From contig CM060892.1 of assembly GCA_030762935.1 (NCBI GenBank), forward strand, positions 92,538,827 through 92,602,826: 64,000 nt of DNA. Direction: 5' to 3'. Source of the DNA: Hymenopus coronatus. Its lineage: Eukaryota; Arthropoda; Insecta; Mantodea; Hymenopodidae. Below, piece after piece: positions 33,450 to 43,525 of the stretch. The first letter of the stretch is position 1, and the number at the start of each line of letters is the position of its first letter. A model generated the notes under the pieces. The model worked only from the letters and a program-made list of their open reading frames with translations, did no database searches and had not been told where the DNA came from. Position numbers and translations under genes: made by a program.

Positions 33450-35890
33450 ATAAAAAATGAGCCACTTGATGCATTTTTAAAAATATGTACACACAATATC
33501 TAGGTTAACAGCAAATGAATTTACAAATACCTCTGTGATATTATATTTGCTTATATTAGTCTTAATTAGTGCAGAGAAATTATTTATTATCGTACGCTTT
33601 AAAGCTCTTGATTTTTTCAAAGTTAAATAACATTTTGCTAAAATTAGAGCATTATTTCAAAACAGTACATTTATTTAATGTGAAAGAGAAAACAAGGCTT
33701 GTAATTTGCAGAGCCCATTAATAAGCATGTTCCTATCCTTTTATAGTCTTCAGTTAAATGTGGTCATAGTGCGCCAGGGGAGAAAAGAGATGTATTGTCT
33801 TAACAATTAGAATTCATTGCATTTTATCGCAACTATTTTTTAATTTTTCACAATTTTTGCCCAAATTTTACAGACACATCACCTTATTACAACCATATCC
33901 AAAACAAAATTGAAGGAAAAACATTGATCCCATGTTCCATACGTACAACGTGCGCCAACATTGACTGTGTCATTAGTCTAATAAAGATGCATTATTGCCT
34001 CACGTGACCTCATGATATTAAATTCTAACTTAATCATGTTGATTAATTATTTGTAATTACTAATATTATTTTCAGTTTCTACGTGACAGTTTCAATCAGT
34101 ATAATTGAATTTTCGTGCATATTCCCAATTCTGTCTCTCCTTATGCATGGTTTGGGGTCAGCGATAAAAGTTTAGTACTTTCATTCCACGCCATTCAGAC
34201 GTGACTTTAAGATAAAATAACTTTTATTATAATGGTCTGCTGTTTATAAGCGAGCGGAGAGGAGAGAAACAGTAGTCCCCTGCGCTATTGATTTGGTGTT
34301 ATAGATATATGTGTGCACACAAGTAGATGTACAATTCTACAGAAAGGATGCGTTGTTATTAAAAAATATAAATAACATAACAAACTCATAAATATGTACG
34401 ATGGCAGATTAAATAATCAGTTTCATATATGATATACATGTGTGTACATCTATGGATTACAAAAATTATATTTTCTGAATGTATAAAAACATTTCCTTTT
34501 GACTTTGTACCTTCTGAATAGATTGTATGCTCAAAGAAAACCTTGGTTTCTGGGGTCTTTTGCGCATGTTCTGCACTAGCTGATAAGGTATGGCTACCAA
34601 TCATGTCAAGAAGTCTGTATGACAAACTGAATGCATTCACTCTACCTGTTTTTCTTTTAGCCCTTATGATTGAGAGAGTAAACGTGTTTCGTTTCTACGC
34701 TAGGTTGTAATCCTTGTTCTGATTAGTGTAACCAATTTAGCAGGAGTGGTGCACCCTTGTACCCTGGCCTTTACAACCAGCCATGGCTTCGCATGGCCAC
34801 ACACAACGATGAATAATGTATAGTAGACGCGAGGTGAAGTGAGATTTTCTTTGGCACTCTTTGCACGTTTAATGATCGCTTGCTTAAACGAAATGATCGT
34901 CAGTGCTTGGGATAGGGGAGGTTACAGTGACACTTTGTGCCTATTTTCCAGTCAAGATGCAACGCAAACGTCTGAGGCCTCACCATCAGACTTGATGCTC
35001 ACTGCCCGTGGGTGATTCCACTTCAGAAATGGGTTTGTATCACTCTGTGGAGCAAGTTTTATTCAAATGTCCAAATGATATGAGGAGCGTTAAGATGAAC
35101 ACACAATATTTACCACCATCTGTTTCATGACCTGGCCACAATAAAAAGTTCTAGTGACAGTGATAATATATTTCCGGACAACTGCATTGCGAAATTTTAA
35201 AATTACATTTACCAAGTAATCATCCACATTTAATAAAGTTAAGATTGGAAATTTCAAACAGTTTCAAACTATTTTAGAACATAAATTTCCAGTCTTTGAA
35301 TGTGTACAAAGGCTTTCACGGCCAGAGTTGATTGATAAAGCATTAAAATTTTACAGGTCAGAAAATGTTAATGCTTTTTCAGCGTTTGCCTTATTACCGT
35401 AGTTTTTATGTTCCATGCTGATAGTATGATATAGAGTGCTCATATCCCAGGGGACTCTGCTGGAAAGTGCTTAATAGTGCTGCACCTGCCTCTGGGTATA
35501 TGGATATTTTTATAAGCTACGGATACATATCATTTCCTAAATGTATCCTCTTGTGAAAGTTATCGCAGGGTTATTTATTGTATTTCTTCATTTAATTAAT
35601 ATCATTTCAGAAGTACATTCATTTTAATATTCCCGATTGCCATGTTGAGCTGCGGCATCAAGTATTCCCCGTTGGAATGGATAAATACCGCATTGTCAGA
35701 AAATTCACCTATTTATTCTACATAAAACTGTGCAAAACGTTTATATGATATGTACTGCTTCATCATTGTCAATTAACTGACTTGCATCTATTTGAGTAAA
35801 TGCTTAAGCTTAATCTCTTTTTAAAAATTCATGTACTACATACATATCTATTTCACTATCCTGTATCACTTATTTTCCCTTCCACATATA
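33450..35890. other. long unassigned stretch
   Basis: About 2.4 kb with no recognised gene or repeat. The part from 34,690 to 35,150 is GC-richer (GGCTTCGCATGGCCACACAC) and might be a decayed element. The minus-strand frame at 34,386-34,640 has no domain. I see no splice-framed coding. Confidence 0.4.
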
Positions 35891-35894
35891 GCAG

Positions 35895-35946
35895 ATAAAG
35901 TAGTTAAAGCGGGCGTTAAACACAAAAAAAAAAAAAAACAAAAAAA
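35895..35946 (+). mobile_element. SINE family A tail fragment
   Basis: TAAAGCGGGCGTTAAACAC followed by an A-rich run matches only the last ~30 bp of SINE family A. It is either a severe 5' truncation or the remnant of a deleted copy. Confidence 0.65.
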
Positions 35947-36334
35947 CGAAGGGAATATCAAAGTTTACATTGTTTTGAAACTAGATGCTGTGTGCTATCC
36001 TTAAAATTCCATACTTTTTGATTGGCACAAGAAACAACTGAAATTGGGACTACTTGAAAAGCATGGGTAAGAAGTGAACGGATTAAGCAATAAATGGTAT
36101 CTTGGATTTGACTACTGCCACATAAAGTTATTTGGATTAAATTGTGGTTTAAAGAGGTTTACAATTTTTGCAAGCTATTTCCAAAAAATAAAACATTTCA
36201 CTAACTCGAGGAAAACGAAACATAAGATACCAAAATTAAGACATAATGAACAATTCTGATACGAACTCAGGCTCAAGCCATGTAGCTAATGATAAAATAC
36301 GTTTAAAACACTTTTTAATCAACATCGTTAAGAG

Positions 36335-36657
36335 TTTTTTTTTGTGAGAAAATCATAAATTACACAAATGTTGCATGCAAACGATGGATAGTTAGAGGTT
36401 AGGAAATTTCATTGAAAATGTCTGTGTTGCGTATTTGTAAATAAGTGAACTTAAATACCCAGTTTGGTATTTAAAGAACCTTTCATTTTTTAATTATACT
36501 GTTCCCAGACCACGCACGGACTTTACATACACACGGACTTTTTAAAATGTTTTTATTCAGTGGACCTCAAAAGGTATATTTCTGGTGAAATCTTGATATA
36601 GTATTCTTGGTTGGAATACAATACTTCACTTCTTACTACACAAGTAGAGAAAGTAAT
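36335..36657 (+). mobile_element. HLE repeat, 3' part
   Basis: TGTGAGAAAATCATAAATTA begins the recognisable part. AACTTAAATACCCAGTTTGG, the CACGGACTTTACATACACAC tract and GGTGAAATCTTGATATAG follow, then a worn hairpin ending CAAGTAGAGAAAGTAA. Confidence 0.72.
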
Positions 36658-36849
36658 TATGCACGAATTTATAACATGAAGCAATCCTCATGAAGGTGGA
36701 TCAATCAGCGCTTCTTTTAGACAAAATAAATGAAGGAATCTTTACAAATTTATAAAGATACCATAGTTGCTTACGTTTTTTACAAAATCACATAAGTGAA
36801 TCAATTTCTCAAAGTATACAAGAACTTCATATTACGCCATAAGGGAACA

Positions 36850-37190
36850 AAGTATACCCTGGGAATAGTTAACTTCACAAAAACATACAGGACATAAATT
36901 TCGCGTTTAAATGATAACTACATATTTTGTGTATTAAATCTCTGTTTATCTCTTACGGTTTTCCAGCTATGCAAGAGCCGTTCAGACTGAACAGGGCATT
37001 AGAAGCTACTCTCAGATAATTCAAATCATACATTTCATTTGTGACGAAAATATCTTAAAATTGTGAAATTTTTATCAATATCGATAGAGTCACTGTTAAG
37101 AAAATAACAATTTAGGAAAATCATTGAAAGATGTGAACTTAAATATCAAATTTAATGTTTAGTCGAATTTTCCCTTTTGAGCTATGTTAT
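36850..37190 (+). mobile_element. HLE repeat, internal part
   Basis: GGGAATAGTTAACTTCAC, ACATAAATTTCGCG, TTATCTCTTACGGTTTTCC and GAAAATATCTTAAAATTG follow the plus-direction order. It stops near GAGCTATGTTATG, and then a copy in the other direction begins. Confidence 0.6.
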
Positions 37191-37249
37191 GTTATTCACG
37201 AAACACGAAATTACGGAGAGAGGCGTGCGCATGCGCGCAAAGTGAAGCA

Positions 37250-37908
37250 TAACGAAAAAGCTGCTATATATATCAAACTTTCTAAGAATGCGACGCCAAT
37301 TTTTAAGGAAGTTCCCACACCCGCAACCACCATTTACATGGAAAATTTTCGAAAAAAATGTATTTTCTCAAAAATGGGTGTTCGATTTTTATTAAAGTAC
37401 CGTATGTTTAAGATATTTTCATGGCAATCGAAATGTATATCTTGGATTTTCTGGAAATAACCTCTTAGACGTCTTGCTTCAGATGAATTTTGTCTACTAG
37501 AGCTTAGTACACAAAAATATAGATCTCGTTAAAGCACGCAATTTACCTATATCATATATTTTCTTAGAGTTAGTCGTTTCCGAGATATTCTTTGTTTTTT
37601 TAGTTATAAACTACTTAAACTTTTCTCAAATTGGAAGTCATCTTTCTTTTCTGCTCTCTTTTATTTTACTTACGGCCTTGCAAAAATAACAGAATTTCAA
37701 TTATATCACATTGATTTTAAAGGATTTTACTATAGCGATTGTCTAAATGTATTTCGCTTCTGCTTATAAACAAGCAAGTAATAAGACGATGTCTGCTTAT
37801 ATTTATCTCGATTAGTATGATGTAAATAAATGAATATTTTTTGTAATAGTAAATTGATTACAGAACAGGTAGAGAAAGCCATGTAAATGGAACACATCAG
37901 CTTTTTAA
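37250..37908 (-). mobile_element. HLE repeat lacking hairpin and microsatellite
   Basis: From TCTAAGAATGCGACGCCAAT through CACCATTTACATGGAAAATT and CTCGATTAGTATGATG to GAGAAAGCCATGTAAATGG and AACACATCAGC. With the preceding copy it forms a tail-to-tail pair around the CpG-rich GGCGTGCGCATGCGCGC word at about 37,222. Confidence 0.72.
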
Positions 37909-37909
37909 A

Positions 37910-38560
37910 GTAATATTACCATATTTAGCATCACTATGGATGCACTCGAAATGCACCTAAAAACGTTATACTTTTGTCTGATTTGACAGATTTTTATTCA
38001 CAGGCAGAGGATATTATTGAGTAAGGACGGAAAAGAATGGAGAGGATTTGGTACTGTAGAAAAGCACTGTTTATCAGCAGTGATTTTGAAACGTTTTTTA
38101 AGCATTTTTTAAACATTTTAAACATTAATGCCAAGTGAATTTCTTTCCCTTTCAAACAAATGTTACTTGCTTTACTTAATTTAGGTTTATTTTTGTAGGC
38201 TAACAAACACTTTTATTTTCTATGTTTTACCTTACTATTAATCACATGGTATGGGAACGGTATTATCTCTACCTATTGTGGCAGTGCTTTTCAAAGTTTG
38301 TAGATAGCTAACTCTGGTGAATTATGGGAGCTTCTCTGTTTGCTAACTGCCAATCTCACAACTATATCACAGTTAAACACAAACTCTCACCAGCAAAATG
38401 ATTTACTCTTGACGTATAACCAATGCACAAAATATTATGGATAAATAGGAACTGTTACAATTGATCGTCGGCGTACAAGTTCCTGAAATATTGGTTTAAT
38501 TGTTTTTTTCAAACAAGCCGTGTGTAGAACAGGAGTTCGGTAGGTACAGTCATACTGAAA
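37910..38560. other. AT-rich, unassigned
   Basis: No feature was recognised. The minus-strand frame at 37,994-38,206 is Lys-rich without a motif. Confidence 0.35.
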
Positions 38561-38700
38561 AATTCAATACCATGCCCGGGATTTGAGCCACGGATCTCCC
38601 GGTCTCTAGCTACCATGGTAACATGCCGGCATAGCGTTGAATTTCTCAACTAACTCGCATGTTTCCCGGTAAACTTCAAGATGATCTCAAATTATTTTGA
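38560..38700 (-). mobile_element. tRNA-like element, family C, copy with A-box deletion
   Basis: The minus strand shows TTTACCGGGAAACATGCGAG, ATGCCGGCATGTTACCATGG, then TAGCTAGAGACCGGGAGATC and GTGGCTCAAATCCCGG. It matches 53,070-53,225 both before and after the tRNA-like core, but lacks about 20 bp across the A box. Conservation outside the tRNA core marks a repeat family rather than a gene. Confidence 0.65.
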
Positions 38701-38704
38701 TCTT

Positions 38705-39215
38705 TCAGCATTTGAACTTTTGTTAAGCAAAAATTAATTAAGAGGTTCAAACTGTGATATTTTTCAAATTCAATGTTTCTTAAAATAATTACGTTCATTT
38801 TTACTACATACTTCTATTGTTATGTATAACTAAATATCAAATTTTGAGAGAAATACATTTAAAATTTATCGAAAGAGTCTCAAACTCATTTTAAATTACT
38901 ACAGGAAAAGGTATGATGAATTATTCATTTATACTGTTTTCGTTATTTTTGTGAATTCATTCATTCTGTTAAAGAAAATACTAATTAGTTTTATTTACTT
39001 AGGCTATTTTGCTCATGACACGTGATCGTAGGAAATGGCCAATCCAGTAAGTACATGGTGCGTAAAATACCAAGCAATCGGAACTCATTAACTCATAACC
39101 CACTTCCATTTCTTTTTTTTTTAATTTATCGCACCGAAGTGCATTTATAACTTTTGAAAATCCTATTTTGGATGCTCGTAGTTCCTATGTTTCTTGCCCA
39201 TAACAGCTCTAATTT
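38705..39215. other. AT-rich, unassigned
   Basis: Nothing recognised. A T-run lies near 39,113-39,124, just before family A SINE sequence. Confidence 0.35.
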
Positions 39216-39218
39216 GCA

Positions 39219-39463
39219 TGTTTTTTGTTGTTTTTTGTTGCTCGCTTTTACCATTTGTGGCACCGCAGACGATGACACTGATGATACATGAAACGAAGAT
39301 GGAGCACCAGTGGAATGCAATGGCGGCGGAGATCGGAGAGCTCGAAGAAAACCCACCCTACGCCACTTTGTCCACCACAAATCTCACATGCGGTCGCTTG
39401 GGATCTGACCCGGGCCGTCTAAGTGAGAGGCGAGTGGTCTAACCTCTCGGCCACGGCGCGGCC
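39219..39463 (-). mobile_element. tRNA-derived SINE, family A
   Basis: On the minus strand the head is GGCCGCGCCGTGGCCGAGAG and the B box region GGGTCAGATCCC is slightly worn. The body and tail follow, with an AAC-rich 3' tail at 39,219-39,239. TAATTTGC on one side and TAAGTTGC on the other are a near-identical 8-bp target duplication. Confidence 0.85.
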
Positions 39464-39547
39464 TAAGTTGCCTGGTATGTATATTTTGAAATTAGCTATT
39501 CAACGCACTATATACATTCAAAATGTGCGCGACAGCATTTGGGTGCA

Positions 39548-40342
39548 CTTCCTTGTTAGTACATAGGTTGAGAAGATATTGCATTCCATCCAAAAATTCG
39601 ATATGGAGATTTCACCGGAAGCAGATATTATAGGATCTCTTGTATTCAAAGAATCATTTTTAGAAAATGGTCAGTCTGTGTGTGTATCTTTGTGTGTCTG
39701 TGAATAAGAAAACTCAGAAACGAAAGGTCGGTATAATACCAAACTTAGTATTTAAGTCAAGTACCTTCCAAGGACTCGACACAAAGATTCTGAAGTAATC
39801 TCCCAACTTCATACTACCCTTTACATGGCAAAAAATTCCAAAATGTTGATTTTCTCAAAAAAATCTCTAACGGTTTTGATTATTAAAGAAAATGCATATT
39901 TTCAATTTTCTGGGAATAGCCTGTAAAAAAGCTCTTTTCATGCTGGATTACTTTCGCAAACTGACAAACCGTAAGAGACAGACAAAAAATTACACAAAAG
40001 CTGTAGATCATGTTAAAACACGCAATTTATTATATACATTTTGTCGTGGAGTTCATAATTTCCGAAATATTCATTGTTATTGGTTTTAGTTTTAAAGTGC
40101 TAAAATGTTTTCTGATGTGGGACTTTATTAACTGCTGGTCATTTAAAGACAATAATTACAATCACATAGTAACCAGCTTTTAAAAGATTGTACCGTCACT
40201 TTCATCTTTTGTATTTCCCATCTATTTATAAATAATAAAATAATTCTGACAATCTTAATCTCTATTAGTTTGATCTAGATAGAAAAATAACCGGTTGTTT
40301 GTAAAACAGTTAAAAAGTCATGTGAATGAAGCACATCCGATT
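39548..40342 (-). mobile_element. HLE repeat, near full length
   Basis: One hairpin arm remains (AGTACATAGGTTGAGAAGATA). The TTCGATATGGAGATTTCACC block, a GTGTGTGTATC tract, GGACTCGACACAAAGATTC and the terminal AAGTCATGTGAATGAAGCAC with ATCCGATTTTT follow. Confidence 0.8.
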
Positions 40343-40373
40343 TTTATTGGTAACGAATTGTATAGTATAGCCA

Positions 40374-41389
40374 TTTTTACTTTCTCTACTTAGTACATTG
40401 CATACGTAGAGAATATATTGCATTCCATTCAAAAATTTGATACCAAGTTTCACTGAGAATTCACGATCTAGGGTGCCTAATATGCAAAAAAGTATAATTA
40501 GAAAAAGATCCGTGTGTGTATGTGTGTGTGGGCTTGTGAGTGTTTCTGTGAATACATGACACAAAACAAACATTCGGTTAAATCCAAAATTTAATACCTT
40601 TTACATGGAAATAGTTTCGAACATTTTGTTCTTCACAAAATAGCTGTAACAATTTTGATTGAAATACCGTACATTAAAGATACTTACATGGCAAATAAAA
40701 ATGCATTTTGGTTCCTGGGAATAGCCTCCAAACCCCTATTCATTGTGGATAACTTTGTATAATGGTAAACCATAAGAGAAAGACAAAGAACGTACTACAC
40801 AAAGATGTACATCTTGCTAAAACAACAATTTATGTCATAGTTTTTGGTGGGGTTGAGCAGTTCCGAAATATTTCTTGTTATTGGTTTCAGTTTTAAAATA
40901 CTTAATTTTTTCGGTTGACAATTTGAATCACATAACAACCGGCTTTTAAACACTTTAGTTTATTTCTCTTTCACTGACAAGTTACTAATTAATAAACATT
41001 TTCTACTAATGTTTATCCCGGTTAGCGTGAGGTAGAATGAAGAATAAGCTTTTAAAGAATAATTCGTTAGAGATATAGATATGGAGTTTTATTTATGGAC
41101 GCTCTTTAACTACTGTGGTTCTCAGCGTCCCATTTTATATTGGGCGTGAAAGACCATTTAATGACTTTCAGATGCCTCTTTATTAGGCTTGAGGTTCTTT
41201 TACGTGCCATAAATCTAGGATATGGTACCAACGACTTTTAGGAGTTTTACTTCCGAACAAAATCCATTGCCCTCCGCCGGGTTTCAACCCGCGACCTTGA
41301 GTATATGAGGCTAGCATGGAAACCACTACACCATGGAGGGCGACTTGTAGCAGAGATATAGAGAAAGTCATGTGAATGGAATACATCAA
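40374..41389 (-). mobile_element. HLE repeat split by a SINE
   Basis: The hairpin (TTTTTACTTTCTCTACTTAG ... ACGTAGAGAATAT) opens the copy. The body runs to AGAGATATAGA at 41,069-41,079, is interrupted by a 272-bp SINE, and resumes with AGAGATATAGAGAAAGTCAT at 41,352. It ends GTGAATGGAATACATCAAG. The interruption has an exact 11-bp duplication. Confidence 0.85.
41080..41351 (-). mobile_element. tRNA-derived SINE, family D, with 11-bp target duplication
   Basis: The minus strand begins GTCGCCCTCCATGGTGTAGT (A-box-like) and has GCGGGTTGAAACCC near the B-box position. The body contains AATGGATTTTGTTCGG and GGCACGTAAAAGAACC. AGAGATATAGA flanks it exactly on both sides. A truncated relative lies at 60,810-60,912. 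Confidence 0.85.
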
Positions 41390-41394
41390 GAGTT

Positions 41395-41780
41395 TTCTTT
41401 GAATAAGAGATAGGCTCTGCCTCTCTCTGGGTCCGCATTTGGTAAACTTATTGCATGTGACTTGAGAGAGTTGTGAGAAACGACAAGACAGTTTTAGAGT
41501 AGAATGTACTTGATGCAATAAAAGCTGTCGTGTAGTCTGGGGGTACGTGTGACTCCGCAGAACGGGCCTGAGGAGCTATGACGTTAATCATGTCCAACAG
41601 CTGGACAGTGACATGGCTGACACTACCTCTGACAATTAGTTTTCAGCAATTGTTTAGTTCAGATGAAGAGCGTCCCATTTAAATTCCAGCGCAAGCAGGT
41701 GAGTCATGCCATCGCCACAAGAAAGTTCTGATATGTAACATTCACACCATCTTCTTTACATATTGGACAACAAACTGTCA
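41395..41780. other. unassigned stretch
   Basis: Mixed composition without a recognised element. The long minus-strand frame at 41,183-41,518 crosses from this part into the SINE and HLE, so it is fortuitous. Confidence 0.35.
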
Positions 41781-41783
41781 TTG

Positions 41784-41900
41784 TTACTTTCTCTGGCCCA
41801 TATGAACAATGTACATAGAGGATACCCAAAAACTCTATATTGAGACTTCACCAGAAATATATGTTTTTGGAGTCCCCGAGTCCAAAAAAATCATTTTTAC
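41784..41900 (-). mobile_element. HLE hairpin-end fragment
   Basis: TTACTTTCTCTGGCCCATAT, AATGTACATAGAGG and GACTTCACCAGAAATATATG match the first ~115 bp of the hairpin end. It stops after CAAAAAAATCATTTTT, and a second hairpin-end fragment follows in the same orientation. Confidence 0.7.
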
Positions 41901-42232
41901 ATCCTCTAGACAAATTGTGCAATGCCGTATGTACGATGTTTTATTTTTGATAGTGTTTAACGCCCGCTTTTCTACTTGTGGCACCGCAGGTAATGACACA
42001 GGTGATACATGTAATGAAGATGGAGCACCGGTGGAAAGTAATGGCGGGGGAAAATGGAGAACCCGGAGAAAACCCGCCCCTGCACCGCTTTGTCCACCAC
42101 AAATCTCGCATGCGGCTGTGTACGATGCACATACTGGATAGTGAAGGTAGGTATGGCATTCACCCAACAATTCTATATCGAGATTTCACCGGAGATATGA
42201 AAGTATTTTATAGAAAAAGGCCATGTGCCTGA
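41901..42232 (-). mobile_element. second HLE hairpin-end fragment, split by a SINE
   Basis: CATCCTCTAGACAAATTG and GCCGTATGTACGATG form the first hairpin arm. After the SINE, CACATACTGGATAGTGAAGG, TCTATATCGAGATTTCACCG and GAAAAAGGCCATGTGCC continue it. The split lies in the palindrome. Confidence 0.65.
41939..42118 (-). mobile_element. 5'-truncated SINE family A with 9-bp target duplication
   Basis: TGTACGATG occurs at 41,930-41,938 and 42,119-42,127. Between them, on the minus strand, the sequence starts at GCATGCGAGATTTGTGG, so the tRNA head is missing. It ends AAAGCGGGCGTTAAACAC. Truncation at the 5' end is expected of target-primed reverse transcription. Confidence 0.85.
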
Positions 42233-42234
42233 AT

Positions 42235-42700
42235 ATTCATAACTTCATATCGTTGATGTCAAATAGATTTTAGTGTTAATATAAGCTTAGAACTTTCATT
42301 AATTAAGTAAAGAATTTGAATGGAAGGTAGAGTAATGAATTAACCGAAGGTGTGTGTGTGTGTGTTTTAGTCCTATATCAACACCAATCACTTCTGCTTC
42401 ACTTTGGCCCCTGGAAAATGTTAACCAGGAAGTCATCTCTGCGCATCCGGAACGCCGCCGGCAGGTTAGGAATGTCTTTCTGCTATTGTTCCACTGCTTG
42501 AACCCGGCATTATTCAGGTTGGATCTCGGGTAAATCAAATTAAAACAGCGGCTTATATTTGGAGGATGGACTTCTTATTCCAAATAAATGACGCAGGAAA
42601 ACTTTTAAAATATGTACTTGCTATACGAGTATTTTAACAATGCCATTCCGTGCTTTTAAACATTGCTTTCACTATTTGATTTAGTGATCCATCCGTAACA
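42235..42700. other. unassigned stretch
   Basis: Apart from a short GTGTGTGTGTGTG run near 42,351-42,365, nothing was recognised. The minus-strand frame at 42,299-42,538 has no domain. Confidence 0.35.
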
Positions 42701-42739
42701 ATGCTCACGTTTCCTCAATTTCGCATTGTTCCATACAAA

Positions 42740-43150
42740 AGACCCATAAGGGGCCTGGAGATGGATGACTTCCATCCTGCTGTCTTTATGTCGTCGTCTT
42801 CCATAAAAACTCCCAAGCAGTTCTTTATCTCGACTCGGTGAGTGCTAAGAGCCAGCGCCTCAGGTCTGAAGAAACGCCCCTAAGTATACCGATGATCCCA
42901 GCGCCATCATGCGCCGAGAGCTCAGTTTCCATAGCGCAATCATCTGCACGAGAGGACGAAACCAGCGCAGTCCTCACCGACACTTACAACCATGAAAGTA
43001 AGACCAGATGGATGAAATGGAGATAAAATGGAAGGACAGAAAATTTGGAGGACTGAAGGATCCTCTCGTAGTGACTCGAGAAAACCACCAAAAAATCCAT
43101 AGGTCAGAAAGGTTGACCAAGGGAACCGATCCCACGATCTGCCGAATGCA
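42740..43150 (-). mobile_element. SINE-like element, family B, copy 2
   Basis: The minus strand begins near GATCGTGGGATCGGTTCCC, then CTGTCCTTCCATTTTATC, TGTAAGTGTCGGTGAGGACTG and GCGCTATGGAAAC with GAGCTCTCGGCGCATG, matching 30,165-30,450. It is GC-richer than its surroundings. The 3' part toward 42,740 lacks a partner in copy 1. Confidence 0.6.
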
Positions 43151-43154
43151 AGTT

Positions 43155-43522
43155 TCAGAAGAAGCGCCTGAGTCACCTGGCTCGGTTAATTCTGCCTATA
43201 TCCTGAAGCTTGATGATGATTATGATGGTGAATTGAGACAGTACATATCGTGTCATGGGGTTAAAAGTTATCTAAAAAGGAGCAATATATTATATCCAAC
43301 ATAATATAATTATACTATGAGGGGACAAATGCACATTGAAAATGACGGGAAGAAATATAAAACACGTCAAAGGAGGCAAGGACAAACAGTTGTGACGAGC
43401 TGACAAGCGACCCAGATAGGATAGCACCGTTAAGGAAAGGACATTGAACTGAAGGGGTGAGGTCCGCTGCCCGAGGGTGGACATAGCAAGGAAGAGAAAC
43501 AATTCCTTTGCTGGTGAAGCGA
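43155..43522. other. unassigned stretch
   Basis: No recognised element. Frames on both strands across 43,290-43,634 enter the following HLE and have no domain. Confidence 0.35.
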
Positions 43523-43525
43523 CAC

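Noticed and set aside
34690..35150. A GC-richer part as exons of a host gene.
   Set aside because: No frame longer than a few dozen codons, no recognised motif and no consistent splice signals were seen.
41183..41518. A 111-codon minus-strand frame.
   Set aside because: It crosses an HLE end, a SINE and unrelated flank, so it is a chance frame.
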